Source: JBFKAV01 sp041621405 (GTDB lineage: Bacteria > Pseudomonadota > Alphaproteobacteria > Rhodobacterales > Rhodobacteraceae). Taken from it: a stretch of DNA of 25,822 bases. The notes under the pieces were generated by a model. It saw only the letters and a list, made by a program, of their open reading frames with translations, did not search any database and had not been told where the DNA came from. Numbering within the stretch: the first letter of the stretch is position 1; each line of letters opens with the position of its first letter. This document shows, piece by piece, positions 7,057 through 14,019 of this stretch. The position numbers and the translations under genes are program-made. Location: the NCBI GenBank assembly GCA_041621405.1, contig JBFKAV010000033.1, forward strand, positions 1 through 25,822. The letters are read 5' to 3'.

Positions 7057-7836
7057 CTAGGCGCCGAGCGCCCGGTCGAGATGCACGTAGCCGCCGTCGA
7101 CGAAGAGCCACTGGCCGGTTGTGTGCCCCGAGCGCGGCGAGAGCGCGAAGACGACCGCGGCCGCGATCTCCTCGGCCTCGGTCATCCGCCGGCCGAGCGG
7201 GATTCGCGCCTCGATCCGCTTCCGCTGCGCCTCCGGGTCGGGAAAGCTCCTCAGCCACTCGGCGTACATCGGCGTCATCACCTCGGCCGGAATCACCGCA
7301 TTGACGCGCACGCCGTGGGGCGCCAGCTCAGCGGCCCATTCCCGGGTGAGGCCGAGCTGCGCCGCCTTGGCGGCGACGTAGGCGGAGGTCGCCCCCTGCC
7401 CGGTCACCGCCGTCTTCGACGCGATGTTGACGATCGCCCCCTTCGCGGCCTTGAGGTCGTCGAGCAACAGATGCGCCAGCGTGTAGTAGTGCACTAGGTT
7501 CTGCGCGAGCGAGGCCCGGAACACCTCCGGACCGGCGTCGAGCCCGACGCCGTCGTTCCTCCCGGCGTTGTTCACCAGCGCGTCGATCCGCCCCCAGCGG
7601 GCGTGAGCCTCGGCCACCGCTTCCTGGCAGTCGACATCGCGCGCAAGCTCCGTCTGCACCCAGCCCGCCTTCGGCTGCAGCGCCGCGAGCTCCGCAAGGA
7701 AATCCTCTTCCGGCGCCCGGCGCGCGAAGATCACCGGCACCGCGCCCTCCTCGGCGAGCAGCCGCGATATCGCCGCCCCGATACCGGCGCCGCCGCCGGT
7801 CACCACAATCACCTTGCCCTCAAGCCCCAGGTCCAT
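7057..7836 (-). CDS. SDR family oxidoreductase, L-fucose dehydrogenase-like
   Basis: Short-chain dehydrogenase of 259 residues. Cofactor motif TGGGAGIG at 13-20, NNAG at 89-92, catalytic Ser140 (NIASKTA), Tyr153 and Lys157 (YVAAK). The blocks SLAQNLVHYYTLAHLLL, SKTAVTGQGATSAYVAAK, VIPAEVMTPMYAEWL and GHTTGQWLFVDGGYVHLDRAL resemble what I remember of bacterial L-fucose dehydrogenases, which oxidise L-fucose to the lactone. That substrate is inferred from resemblance only. The ATG at 7836 follows GGGGAGGGG. Its first 17 nt overlap the end of the small membrane protein gene upstream, suggesting coupled translation. No other fucose catabolism gene lies nearby, so the physiological substrate may differ. 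Confidence 0.8.
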   Translation of the reverse strand: MDLGLEGKVIVVTGGGAGIGAAISRLLAEEGAVPVIFARRAPEEDFLAELAALQPKAGWVQTELARDVDCQEAVAEAHARWGRIDALVNNAGRNDGVGLDAGPEVFRASLAQNLVHYYTLAHLLLDDLKAAKGAIVNIASKTAVTGQGATSAYVAAKAAQLGLTREWAAELAPHGVRVNAVIPAEVMTPMYAEWLRSFPDPEAQRKRIEARIPLGRRMTEAEEIAAAVVFALSPRSGHTTGQWLFVDGGYVHLDRALGA

Positions 7837-8248
7837 CCGCCCCTCCCCGGCCACGCTCGCCCACCAGTTGCGCCGTCGGCACCAGGGCGAAGGCCACCTG
7901 CCCGGCCAGTCCAAGCATCCCCTCGGGCATGACGTACCCCGCCAGGATCCCCGCCAGCGATTGCCCGAAGCCCCAGACCCCGAGCATGAGTTCCGCCGCC
8001 ATCAACAGTGCGAAGGCGAAGCCGCCCATCGCCAGCCGCGGCCCCTCCCGGGCGGGCACTCGGTGCCGCGCCACCGCCCAGCGCGAGGCGTACCATGCCA
8101 CGACCAGCATCAGAGGCACCTCCAGCGCCACCGCCGCAACCGCGCCCAGCGCCGGCGCCAGGACCAGAACGCGCAGCGTCCCCAACACGAAGCCCACCGC
8201 GAACACCGCCAGGAAATACGGCACCGCAGCCCTGAGGCCGGCCCTCAT
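7820..8248 (-). CDS. Small integral membrane protein of unknown function
   Basis: A 142-residue protein, mostly hydrophobic. Membrane segments can be seen at about 9-30 (PYFLAVFAVGFVLGTLRVLVL), 32-52 (PALGAVAAVALEVPLMLVVAW), 71-91 (LAMGGFAFALLMAAELMLGVW) and 96-128. There is a basic stretch (SRWAVARHRVPAREGPR) between the second and third. The C-terminus is a short Gly-rich tail. Its ATG overlaps the stop of the upstream 209-residue gene (ATGA), and its end overlaps the SDR start, so the three genes appear translationally coupled. I do not recognise the family. Confidence 0.75.
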   Translation of the reverse strand: MRAGLRAAVPYFLAVFAVGFVLGTLRVLVLAPALGAVAAVALEVPLMLVVAWYASRWAVARHRVPAREGPRLAMGGFAFALLMAAELMLGVWGFGQSLAGILAGYVMPEGMLGLAGQVAFALVPTAQLVGERGRGGADGPGA

Positions 8249-8874
8249 GCCAGCGCCTCCCGGCTCCGCGCGAGAAGCCGCAGCGCATGGCTCGGATCCC
8301 GCGCCATCATCGGCATCGCCGGGTCGTAGGCCGCCCGAATCACCGCCGCGATCTCAGGGCGCAGGATCACCGCGCCCGAAGGTGCCCGCGCCAGGGCCGA
8401 ACGCAGATCGAAGGCCGTGTCCGACCACAGCAGGATTGCCTGCACGGCCGTCGACAGCGCGATCGTCTCGGCCGGTAGTTCGGCCAACTCCCCGGTCAGC
8501 CGCAGGAAGGCGAAACAGGCTCGCACGCCGCCTGTCGTGTCGAAGCGGAACACCCGGTACTGGCTCGCCTCGGCCTCCTTGAGCCGCGCGACGAGGGGCT
8601 CCAGCCCCTCGATCAGCCTGTCGAGGTCCGGCACGCCCAGAAGCTCGTCCCAGTCGCTGACGAAGAAGATCATGAAGTTGGCGCCGAGCTCCGGGTCGGT
8701 CTTGGCCACGGGATGGCCTGCCAGCGCCGCCACCGCCTCGATCGCGCCCTTCACGACGCCGAGCGTCGCCTCCTCCACGCCGAACACCACCGGCGCGACC
8801 GGCCGCCCCCAGCGGGCGCAGAGGTAGCTTCCGTCCGATCGCGTGAACAGCGCCTCGAGCTCGTCGGCGGTCAT
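8245..8874 (-). CDS. Conserved-looking hypothetical protein, 209 residues
   Basis: Soluble protein without a signal peptide or clear membrane segment. It begins MTADELEALFTRSDGSYLCARWGRP and contains ELGANFMIFFVSDWDELL, GVPDLDRLIEGLEPLVARL, and a C-terminal helical part (AVIRAAYDPAMPMMARD). Composition is acidic and typical of the neighbours, with no sign of transfer. The ATG at 8874 is preferred over an in-frame start at 8979 because the extra 35 residues would overlap ruvB and look non-native. It lies between ruvB (95 nt upstream) and the small membrane protein (ATGA overlap downstream). I do not recognise a named domain and assign no function. Confidence 0.75.
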   Translation of the reverse strand: MTADELEALFTRSDGSYLCARWGRPVAPVVFGVEEATLGVVKGAIEAVAALAGHPVAKTDPELGANFMIFFVSDWDELLGVPDLDRLIEGLEPLVARLKEAEASQYRVFRFDTTGGVRACFAFLRLTGELAELPAETIALSTAVQAILLWSDTAFDLRSALARAPSGAVILRPEIAAVIRAAYDPAMPMMARDPSHALRLLARSREALA

Positions 8875-8968
8875 CGGGCCGCCGGGAAAGCCGGAGAAGT
8901 CCGAAGCGGATCCGCAGCTTTCATCTCTCTCCCCCTGTCCCCTGACCGCGACGCGCCGCCGCGCCGCC

Positions 8969-9997
8969 TCACTCGTCAAACAGCTCCACCTGCCCCGCCC
9001 CCCGCGGCATCGGCAGCCCGAGATGCGCCCAGGCCTTGCGGCCCAGCATCCGCCCCCGCGGCGTGCGCTGGATCAAGCCCTGCTGGAGCAGGAACGGCTC
9101 GATCACCTCCTCGATCGCGTCCCGGCTCTCCGACAGCGCCGCCGACAGCGTCTCCACCCCGACGGGCCCGCCGCCGTAGCTTTCCGCGATCAGCGAGAGA
9201 TAGCGCCGGTCGGCGGCGTCGAGCCCCAGGTGGTCGACGCCGAGCCGGGTCAGCGCCCGGTCGGCGAGCGCCAGGGTGATCCGCCCGTCGCCGTCGACCA
9301 CCGCGAAGTCGACGACCCGGCGGAGCAGCCGGCCGGCGATCCGCGGCGTCCCCCGCGCCCGCCGGGAGATCTCGGCCAGCCCCTCGGGGTCGGCGTCGAC
9401 GCCCATGAGCCGCGCCCCGCGACGCACGATCTCCAGAAGCTCGGCCTCGGTGTAGAACGTCAGCCGGGTCGGGATCCCGAAGCGGTCGCGGAGCGGCGTG
9501 GTCAAGAGCCCCAGCCGGGTCGTGGCGCCGACCAGCGTGAACGGCTGCAGCTCGATCCGCACGGTCCGCGCCGCCGGACCCTCGCCGATGACCAGGTCGA
9601 GCTCGAAATCCTCGAGCGCGGGGTAGAGCACCTCCTCCACCGCCGGGTTCAGCCGGTGGATCTCGTCGATGAAGAGGACGTCGCGCGTCTCGAGGTTGGT
9701 CAGGATCGCGGCGAGGTCGCCGGCCTTGGCCAGCACCGGCCCCGAGGTCATCCGGAAGTTCACGCCGAGCTCGCGCGCCATGATCTGCGCCAGCGTCGTC
9801 TTGCCCAGTCCCGGCGGCCCGTGGAACAGCGTGTGGTCCATCGCCTCGCCGCGCCGCCGCGCGCTCTCGATGAACACCTTCAGGTTCGCCCGCGCCGCCT
9901 CCTGGCCGATGAACTCCGCGAGAAGCTGCGGGCGCAGCGCCCGGTCGGTGTCCTCGGGGCGGGGCTCGGCGCGAAGGATGGGATCAGGCTCGGCCAT
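8969..9997 (-). CDS. ruvB: Holliday junction branch migration helicase RuvB
   Basis: AAA+ motor that drives branch migration of Holliday junctions together with RuvA. The 342-residue product shows RALRPQLLAEFIGQ near the start, Walker A GPPGLGKT at 60-67, Walker B DVLFIDEIHRL with Asp111-Glu112, sensor 1 LVGATTRLGLLTTPLRDRFG, sensor 2 GTPRIAGRLLRR, and the winged-helix C-terminal domain (SYGGGPVGVETLSAALSE, PRGRMLGRKAWAHLG). Length and all motifs are standard. The ATG at 9997 gives the usual MAEPDP start; an in-frame start at 10126 would add 43 Arg/Pro-rich residues. It follows ruvA with a 155-nt gap that contains no gene. Confidence 0.98.
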   Translation of the reverse strand: MAEPDPILRAEPRPEDTDRALRPQLLAEFIGQEAARANLKVFIESARRRGEAMDHTLFHGPPGLGKTTLAQIMARELGVNFRMTSGPVLAKAGDLAAILTNLETRDVLFIDEIHRLNPAVEEVLYPALEDFELDLVIGEGPAARTVRIELQPFTLVGATTRLGLLTTPLRDRFGIPTRLTFYTEAELLEIVRRGARLMGVDADPEGLAEISRRARGTPRIAGRLLRRVVDFAVVDGDGRITLALADRALTRLGVDHLGLDAADRRYLSLIAESYGGGPVGVETLSAALSESRDAIEEVIEPFLLQQGLIQRTPRGRMLGRKAWAHLGLPMPRGAGQVELFDE

Positions 9998-10152
9998 GGT
10001 CGGCCGGACTGTCGCGCGGAACGGCTGCAAGGGCAAGCGCCGCCGCGCCCGGCATCGTCCAGTGCAAAGCGGTGGTGCCGGTCCGGGCGACGCCCGCGCC
10101 GGTGGCGTCGGTCGGCCGAAGAGCACGCCGGTTGCAGGTCATGCGCGAACCC

Positions 10153-10827
10153 TCAGCCCTTCGGCGCGAGCTTCCGCAGCGCGGCGCGGATCAGCGCCGG
10201 CGTTTCGGCCTCCGGCGCCTCGCCCGCGGCCTCGGCCACCGCGGCGGCCGCCTCGCCCTGCGAATAGCCGAGATTGGTGAGTGCCGACAACGCCTCGGCC
10301 GTCGCCGCCGCGCCGCCCGCGGGTACCGTCGGGACCGCGACCCGGTGCGACGCCTCCGTCGCCTCGGCCTCCCCGGCCGCCCGCCCGGTCCCGGTGGCCG
10401 GGGCGGTGGCCGCCATCGCCATGACCGCCGGCGCCTTGCCCTTCAGTTCCATCACCACCCGCTGGGCGAGCTTCGGCCCGACCCCGGGGGCGGCCTTCAC
10501 CGAGGACCAGTCGCCCAGCGCCAGCGCCCGCGACAGCCCCTCGGCGCCGAGGGTGCCGAGGATCGCCATCGAGGCCTTCGCACCTACCCCCTGCACCGTC
10601 GTCAGGAGCCGGTGCCACTCGCGCTCCTGCAGGCTCAGGAAGCCGAAGAGCTGCAACAGGTCTTCCCGTACCAGGAGCTCGGTCCAGAGCGCCACCGCCT
10701 CGCCGACCGGGGGCAGCGCCGCCATCGTCCGCTCGGAGACATGGACCACGTAGCCGACGCCGCGCACGTCGATCAGCACCTGGCCCTCGCCCTTCATCTC
10801 GACGCGGCCGGCGAGCCGCCCGATCAT
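10153..10827 (-). CDS. ruvA: Holliday junction branch migration protein RuvA
   Basis: Tetrameric DNA-binding protein that holds the Holliday junction and loads RuvB. The 224-residue product starts MIGRLAGRVEM, has an OB-fold domain at about 1-65 (DVRGVGYVVHVSERTM), tandem helix-hairpin-helix motifs at about 72-130 (LLTTVQGVGAKASMAIL and VKAAPGVGPKLAQRVVMELKGK), an Ala/Thr/Gly-rich linker, and the RuvB-binding C-terminal domain at about 170-222 (ALSALTNLGYSQGEAAAAV). Its ATG overlaps the ruvC stop by 4 nt. The linker is longer than in E. coli RuvA (203 residues in total). Confidence 0.98.
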   Translation of the reverse strand: MIGRLAGRVEMKGEGQVLIDVRGVGYVVHVSERTMAALPPVGEAVALWTELLVREDLLQLFGFLSLQEREWHRLLTTVQGVGAKASMAILGTLGAEGLSRALALGDWSSVKAAPGVGPKLAQRVVMELKGKAPAVMAMAATAPATGTGRAAGEAEATEASHRVAVPTVPAGGAAATAEALSALTNLGYSQGEAAAAVAEAAGEAPEAETPALIRAALRKLAPKG

Positions 10828-11330
10828 CCGCCGGCCCTCAGGAGCGCGGCGGCGTAGCGGTCGCCGGTGGCCAGGTGGTGCGCGTGGCAGATCGCCACCG
10901 CCAGCGCATCGGCCGCGTCGGGCCCGGCGATCTCGGCGCCCGGAAGCTGGATCCGCACCATGTGGTCGATCTGTGCCTTGGCCGCATGGCCGACGCCGAC
11001 GACCGCCTTCTTCACCGCGTTCGGCGCATATTCACCCACCGCGATCCCGGCCTGCGCCGGCACCAGGAGCGCGATCCCGCGCGCCTGCCCGAGCTTCAGC
11101 GTGCCTGCCGCATCCTTGTTGACGAAGGTCTGCTCCACCGCCGCCGCCGCCGGCGCGTAGCGCGCCACCACTTCGGAGAGCGCTGCGTGCAGCGCCAGCA
11201 GCCGCTCGGCCAGGCTCCCCTCACCGGAGCGGCAGACGCCGTTCGCCACGTGGGCAAGCCGCGGCCCGACCGAGTCGATCACGCCCCAGCCCATGTGGCG
11301 GAGCCCCGGGTCGATCCCCAATATCCGCAT
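10824..11330 (-). CDS. ruvC: Crossover junction endodeoxyribonuclease RuvC
   Basis: Nuclease that resolves Holliday junctions by symmetric nicking, acting with RuvAB. The 168-residue product has the family start MRILGIDPGLRHMGWGV. The four acidic catalytic residues are all present: Asp7, Glu66 (AVEQTFVNKD), Asp138 and Asp141 (GPDAADALAVA). Length is normal. It is the first gene of ruvCAB and overlaps ruvA by 4 nt. The promoter must lie in the 340-nt intergenic region to its right; I could not pick a convincing -35/-10 pair there. Confidence 0.98.
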   Translation of the reverse strand: MRILGIDPGLRHMGWGVIDSVGPRLAHVANGVCRSGEGSLAERLLALHAALSEVVARYAPAAAAVEQTFVNKDAAGTLKLGQARGIALLVPAQAGIAVGEYAPNAVKKAVVGVGHAAKAQIDHMVRIQLPGAEIAGPDAADALAVAICHAHHLATGDRYAAALLRAGG

Positions 11331-11670
11331 GCCTGCCCTCGCTGCCCGTGCCGCTCTCTCGTCGCTCTGTGGCGCTTTGGCAACGGATTAGCACGGAACG
11401 CGAACATCCGCCAGCGCGAAGGCAAGCCCGCATCCGGCCGGCGGCGGCCCCGGACGGCACGAAAGCGACGCAGCGCTGGTCTGTTTTCGACAGATTCCGA
11501 CCCCTGCGACCGGTCCTCCGAAAGCCGGACCCACGTCAGTCTTCTGCATTGCAGCAATTGCATGGGAGCCATGCAATCCGCCCTGCTTGTGCGCCGAAAG
11601 CCGTCGCATTAGGTGGCCTGCATCCTGGCACGAGGGCCACGGATCGAGGCAGGAAAGAAGGAACACGGAC
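11331..11670. other. Intergenic region between divergent ruvC and DUF1127 gene
   Basis: No gene is supported in these 340 bases; the open frames through it are Arg-rich shadows. It must hold the promoters of ruvC (leftward) and of the DUF1127 gene (rightward). The clear structure is a pair of adjoining palindromes at 11548-11577. The last 20 bases carry the AAGGA ribosome binding site of the DUF1127 gene. Confidence 0.7.
11557..11577. promoter_or_regulatory. Perfect 9-bp inverted repeat, possible operator
   Basis: ATTGCATGG, then GAG, then CCATGCAAT: perfect 9-bp arms with a 3-bp spacer. Directly before it, sharing two bases, is ATTGC-A-GCAAT (11548-11558). It lies about 95 bp before the DUF1127 start and well upstream of ruvC, a position that would suit a regulator site for the DUF1127 gene. 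The binding protein is unknown. Confidence 0.45.
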
Positions 11671-11859
11671 ATGACTTCGCTGACCCATACCCACGCCCGC
11701 GCGAACCGCAGTTTCTTCGGCGCGACGATCGCTGCCGTGGCCGGCCGCATCACCGCCTGGAACGACGCGCGGATCACCCGCAAGTCGCTGTCGAACCTCT
11801 CGGATCACGAGCTGGACGACATCGGGCTCAGCCGGGCCGAGATCGAACAGATCCGCTGA
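11671..11859 (+). CDS. DUF1127 domain protein (YjiS-like small protein)
   Basis: A 62-residue basic protein whose C-terminal half carries the DUF1127 signature: RITRKSLSNLSDHELDDIGL followed by SRAEIEQIR. In Rhodobacter sphaeroides the DUF1127 protein CcaF1 binds RNA and affects sRNA maturation and RNA turnover (established for that protein). A similar role here is inference. The ATG at 11671 follows AGGAAAGAAGGA with about 8 nt spacing. The gene is monocistronic: a strong terminator follows at 11911. An inverted repeat at 11557-11577 may control it. DUF1127 genes in this group are often stress-induced. Confidence 0.9.
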   Translation: MTSLTHTHARANRSFFGATIAAVAGRITAWNDARITRKSLSNLSDHELDDIGLSRAEIEQIR

Positions 11860-11910
11860 CCAGGCGTCCGGCCGACCGCTCCGTCGCCGGCCCCAACCTG
11901 GTCCACGAGA

Positions 11911-11943
11911 AAGGCCGCGCGCAGGGCTCCCTGCCGCGGCCTT
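11911..11943. terminator. Bidirectional intrinsic terminator
   Basis: Long hairpin: AAGGCCGCG and GCAGGG pair with CCCTGC and CGCGGCCTT around a 2-nt turn, with a single unpaired C. It is followed by GTTTCTGT on the plus strand and by TTTCTC on the minus strand. It sits between the convergent DUF1127 gene and the 114-residue gene and can serve both. Confidence 0.85.
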
Positions 11944-11966
11944 GTTTCTGTCCGTCCGGCGATGCG

Positions 11967-12311
11967 CTAGTTGAAGAGCGTGCGCGCCTGGGCAGAGACC
12001 CAGAGGGTCAGCGGATCGGCCTGCATCACCCAGGCCCCGACCCGCTCGACCTGGCCGCCCTCGGCCAGCGCGGCGATGCGGGCATCGTAGGTCGCGGGGC
12101 CGAGCTGGGAATGCACGATCCCCTTGAAGGCGATCACGCCGATCGCCACCAGCGCGATGCCTGCGAAGGGCACCCGCAGCCGGCGCCGCCGCGGCTTGGC
12201 GACGATCAGCCCGTCGTGGCCCACGGCGGCCACGAACCCGCCTGACAACTTCCGGTGCTTCCGGTCGATACGCCGGAGGCGAGTGTCAAATTCTCTTTGG
12301 TGCTGGTCCAT
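11967..12311 (-). CDS. Small single-pass membrane protein, hypothetical
   Basis: A 114-residue protein. A very basic N-terminus (RLRRIDRKHRKL, later KPRRRRLRVP) precedes one membrane helix at about 49-65 (FAGIALVAIGVIAFKGI), and the remainder (about 70-114) should lie outside the cytoplasm. The basic side predicts the N-terminus inside. The ATG at 12311 is well supported by GGAGGT 7 nt upstream. It follows prmA with an 89-nt gap and ends at the bidirectional terminator. I do not recognise the family; the region around the helix and HSQLGPATYDARIAALAEGG may be the conserved part. Confidence 0.85.
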   Translation of the reverse strand: MDQHQREFDTRLRRIDRKHRKLSGGFVAAVGHDGLIVAKPRRRRLRVPFAGIALVAIGVIAFKGIVHSQLGPATYDARIAALAEGGQVERVGAWVMQADPLTLWVSAQARTLFN

Positions 12312-12400
12312 TCCGGATACCTCCAACGCCTTACAATTGCCGCCCCCGGAGTGTCTGGAGAAATTGTGGCCTAATTGCGGCCCGGTCAATGCAATTCGCG

Positions 12401-13282
12401 TCAATATGCTGTTCTTGGCCGAAAGATTACCGTAGTCCACTCGCCGATTTCCGACCGATCGTGAACAGTGAAGCCCCGATCTGCGTAAGTGTCCACGATC
12501 TCGTCCGCCTGGCCATTCAGAATCCCGGAGAGAACCGCAAAGCCGCCCGATTTGACCGATTCGGCCATTTCTGGGGCCATGGCGATCAGCGGCCCCTTCA
12601 GAATGTTGGCGAAGACCAGATCGAAGGGCCTCAGCGCCTGCAGCCGCGGATGCGCGAATCCCGCCGCCTCGAGGCACTCGACCCGCCCCCCGAGACCGTT
12701 CGGCCGGAGGTTCGCTTCGGCGACCTCGACCGCCAGGGGGTCGCTGTCGGAGGCCACCACGGTGGCCCGCGGCCAGACCTTTGCCGCGGCCATCGCCAAG
12801 ACCGCCGTGCCGCAACCGATATCGGCCACCCGCCGCGGCTCCCAGCGGACCGCGGCAAGCCGTTCGAGCGCGCGCAGGCAGCCCTGGGTGGTGCCGTGGT
12901 GGCCGGTGCCGAAGGCCATCGCCGCCTCGATCAGAAGGCCAACGCGGCCCGCGGGCACGCGGTCGGCGTCGTGGCTGCCGTATACGAAGAAGCGTCCCGC
13001 CTCGACCGGCGCGAGCTCGCGACGCACATGCGCAACCCAGTCGGTCTCGGGCAATTCCGACACCGCGAATTCTGCCGACCGGTGCGCCGCGGCCAGCAGC
13101 GCCAGCCCCACCGCGTCGGGTGGCTCGGCGAAGTAGCCCGCCACCTCGTAGCACCCCCAGCCGTCCTCGATCTCGACCACGCCGACGCCCTCGGGTGCGG
13201 GGTCGAGATGTTCCAGCGCTGATCCCAGCGCCTCGGCCGCCTCGCGGCCCTTCAGCGTTGTGAAGGCAGTGAACGTGGTCAT
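12401..13282 (-). CDS. prmA: Ribosomal protein L11 methyltransferase PrmA
   Basis: SAM-dependent enzyme that trimethylates ribosomal protein L11. The 293-residue product has an N-terminal substrate-recognition part (about 1-100, including DWVAHVRRELAPVEAGRFFVYG) and a Rossmann-like methyltransferase domain. The diagnostic PrmA block AFGTGHHGTTQGCL begins at residue 133. The SAM motif DIGCGTAVLAMAAAK begins at 154, ASDSDPLAVEVAEAN follows, and NIL lies at 226-228 in FANILKGPL. The ATG at 13282 is chosen over a TTG at 13294. No strong Shine-Dalgarno sequence is visible. The gene upstream (13326) ends 43 nt away on the same strand, so cotranscription with the NVV-domain protein is possible. Confidence 0.95.
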   Translation of the reverse strand: MTTFTAFTTLKGREAAEALGSALEHLDPAPEGVGVVEIEDGWGCYEVAGYFAEPPDAVGLALLAAAHRSAEFAVSELPETDWVAHVRRELAPVEAGRFFVYGSHDADRVPAGRVGLLIEAAMAFGTGHHGTTQGCLRALERLAAVRWEPRRVADIGCGTAVLAMAAAKVWPRATVVASDSDPLAVEVAEANLRPNGLGGRVECLEAAGFAHPRLQALRPFDLVFANILKGPLIAMAPEMAESVKSGGFAVLSGILNGQADEIVDTYADRGFTVHDRSEIGEWTTVIFRPRTAY

Positions 13283-13325
13283 CGGCGGGCACAAGGGGCA
13301 CTGGTCGCACGGCGCCCAGCGCCGG

Positions 13326-13826
13326 TCATTTCATCGGCAACGTGCCGATCTCGCCCGCCTCGATCACCTGGACAGGCACGCCATCGAGCTCGGCGGGCAG
13401 ACGTGCGTCCTGGTCCAGCTGCTCGAGCGCGACCTTGCGGTCGACGTAGACGTTGATGCACGGCCTGGGCGTATCGGCATCGTCCTCAACGCAGACGCCA
13501 TCGGAGACGGCGACGACGTTCGGATAGCCCATGAGCATCTCTTGATGCCGCGCCAAGGTCTCGGACACCTTCCCGGAGTCGAAGGGCGTCGTGCCTTCGC
13601 CGCCCTCGGCGAGCGACTTCGCTGCATCGGCGAGCTTTCGGCCGGCTTCGCGACCCTTCTCCGACCAGCTCGGCCCTAACGTCTTGGCCATGGCAACCTC
13701 CGATCCTTGCACGGCGACCAGCGCCGTGACGCCTGCTGCAATGACAAGGCGCAGCCCATCAGGCATTCCGCCTGGCCGCGCCCGGTCCCGTCTGTCCCGT
13801 GTGATCTCGTCCACGTCGATAAACAT
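13326..13826 (-). CDS. Membrane-anchored or exported stand-alone copy of the protease N-terminal domain
   Basis: A 166-residue protein with a charged N-terminus, a hydrophobic segment at about 24-40 (GLRLVIAAGVTALVAVQ) ending in SEVAMA (possible signal cleavage near 47), then a soluble domain. That domain matches the N-terminal part of the divergently encoded protease. Shared positions include W-S and A-G-(R/K)-K-x-x-D near 54-64, then YPNVVAVS, INVYVDRKV, ARLPAELDGVPVQVIEAGEI and a terminal L. There is no catalytic domain. GAGGAGGT 8 nt upstream fixes the ATG at 13826; an ATG at 13766 would give a shorter signal peptide but has a weaker ribosome site. It is likely a partner, inhibitor or decoy of the protease; that role is inference. 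Confidence 0.8.
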   Translation of the reverse strand: MFIDVDEITRDRRDRARPGGMPDGLRLVIAAGVTALVAVQGSEVAMAKTLGPSWSEKGREAGRKLADAAKSLAEGGEGTTPFDSGKVSETLARHQEMLMGYPNVVAVSDGVCVEDDADTPRPCINVYVDRKVALEQLDQDARLPAELDGVPVQVIEAGEIGTLPMK

Positions 13827-13907
13827 AGCGCAGGACCTCCTCGCTTCAACCGGCGAGCCCGGTGGGCGGCCCGCCCGAATGTGGCGCGCAGAGGTTGAAT
13901 CTGATAC

Positions 13908-13915
13908 ACTATAGT
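13908..13915. promoter_or_regulatory. Palindromic -10-like element in divergent intergenic region
   Basis: ACTATAGT is its own reverse complement and so offers TATAGT as a -10 box on both strands, midway between the divergent protease and its domain-only partner. No good -35 box is found at 16-18 bp on either side, so this is a weak call. Confidence 0.25.
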
Positions 13916-14019
13916 CGCGTTTTCCGAGTCTATCCGGTGTTGCTGGGCGCCTGCCTTTTTGATGGCCGGCGCAGTCGGGCGTTCGACCGGAAGGCGTGTT
14001 TTGGAAGGGTAACATAGCA

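Noticed and set aside
12312..13310. Extension of the 114-residue gene into one frame reaching 13310
   Set aside because: The upstream part is antiphase to prmA and is Arg/Gly-rich; the ATG at 12311 with GGAGGT marks the real start.
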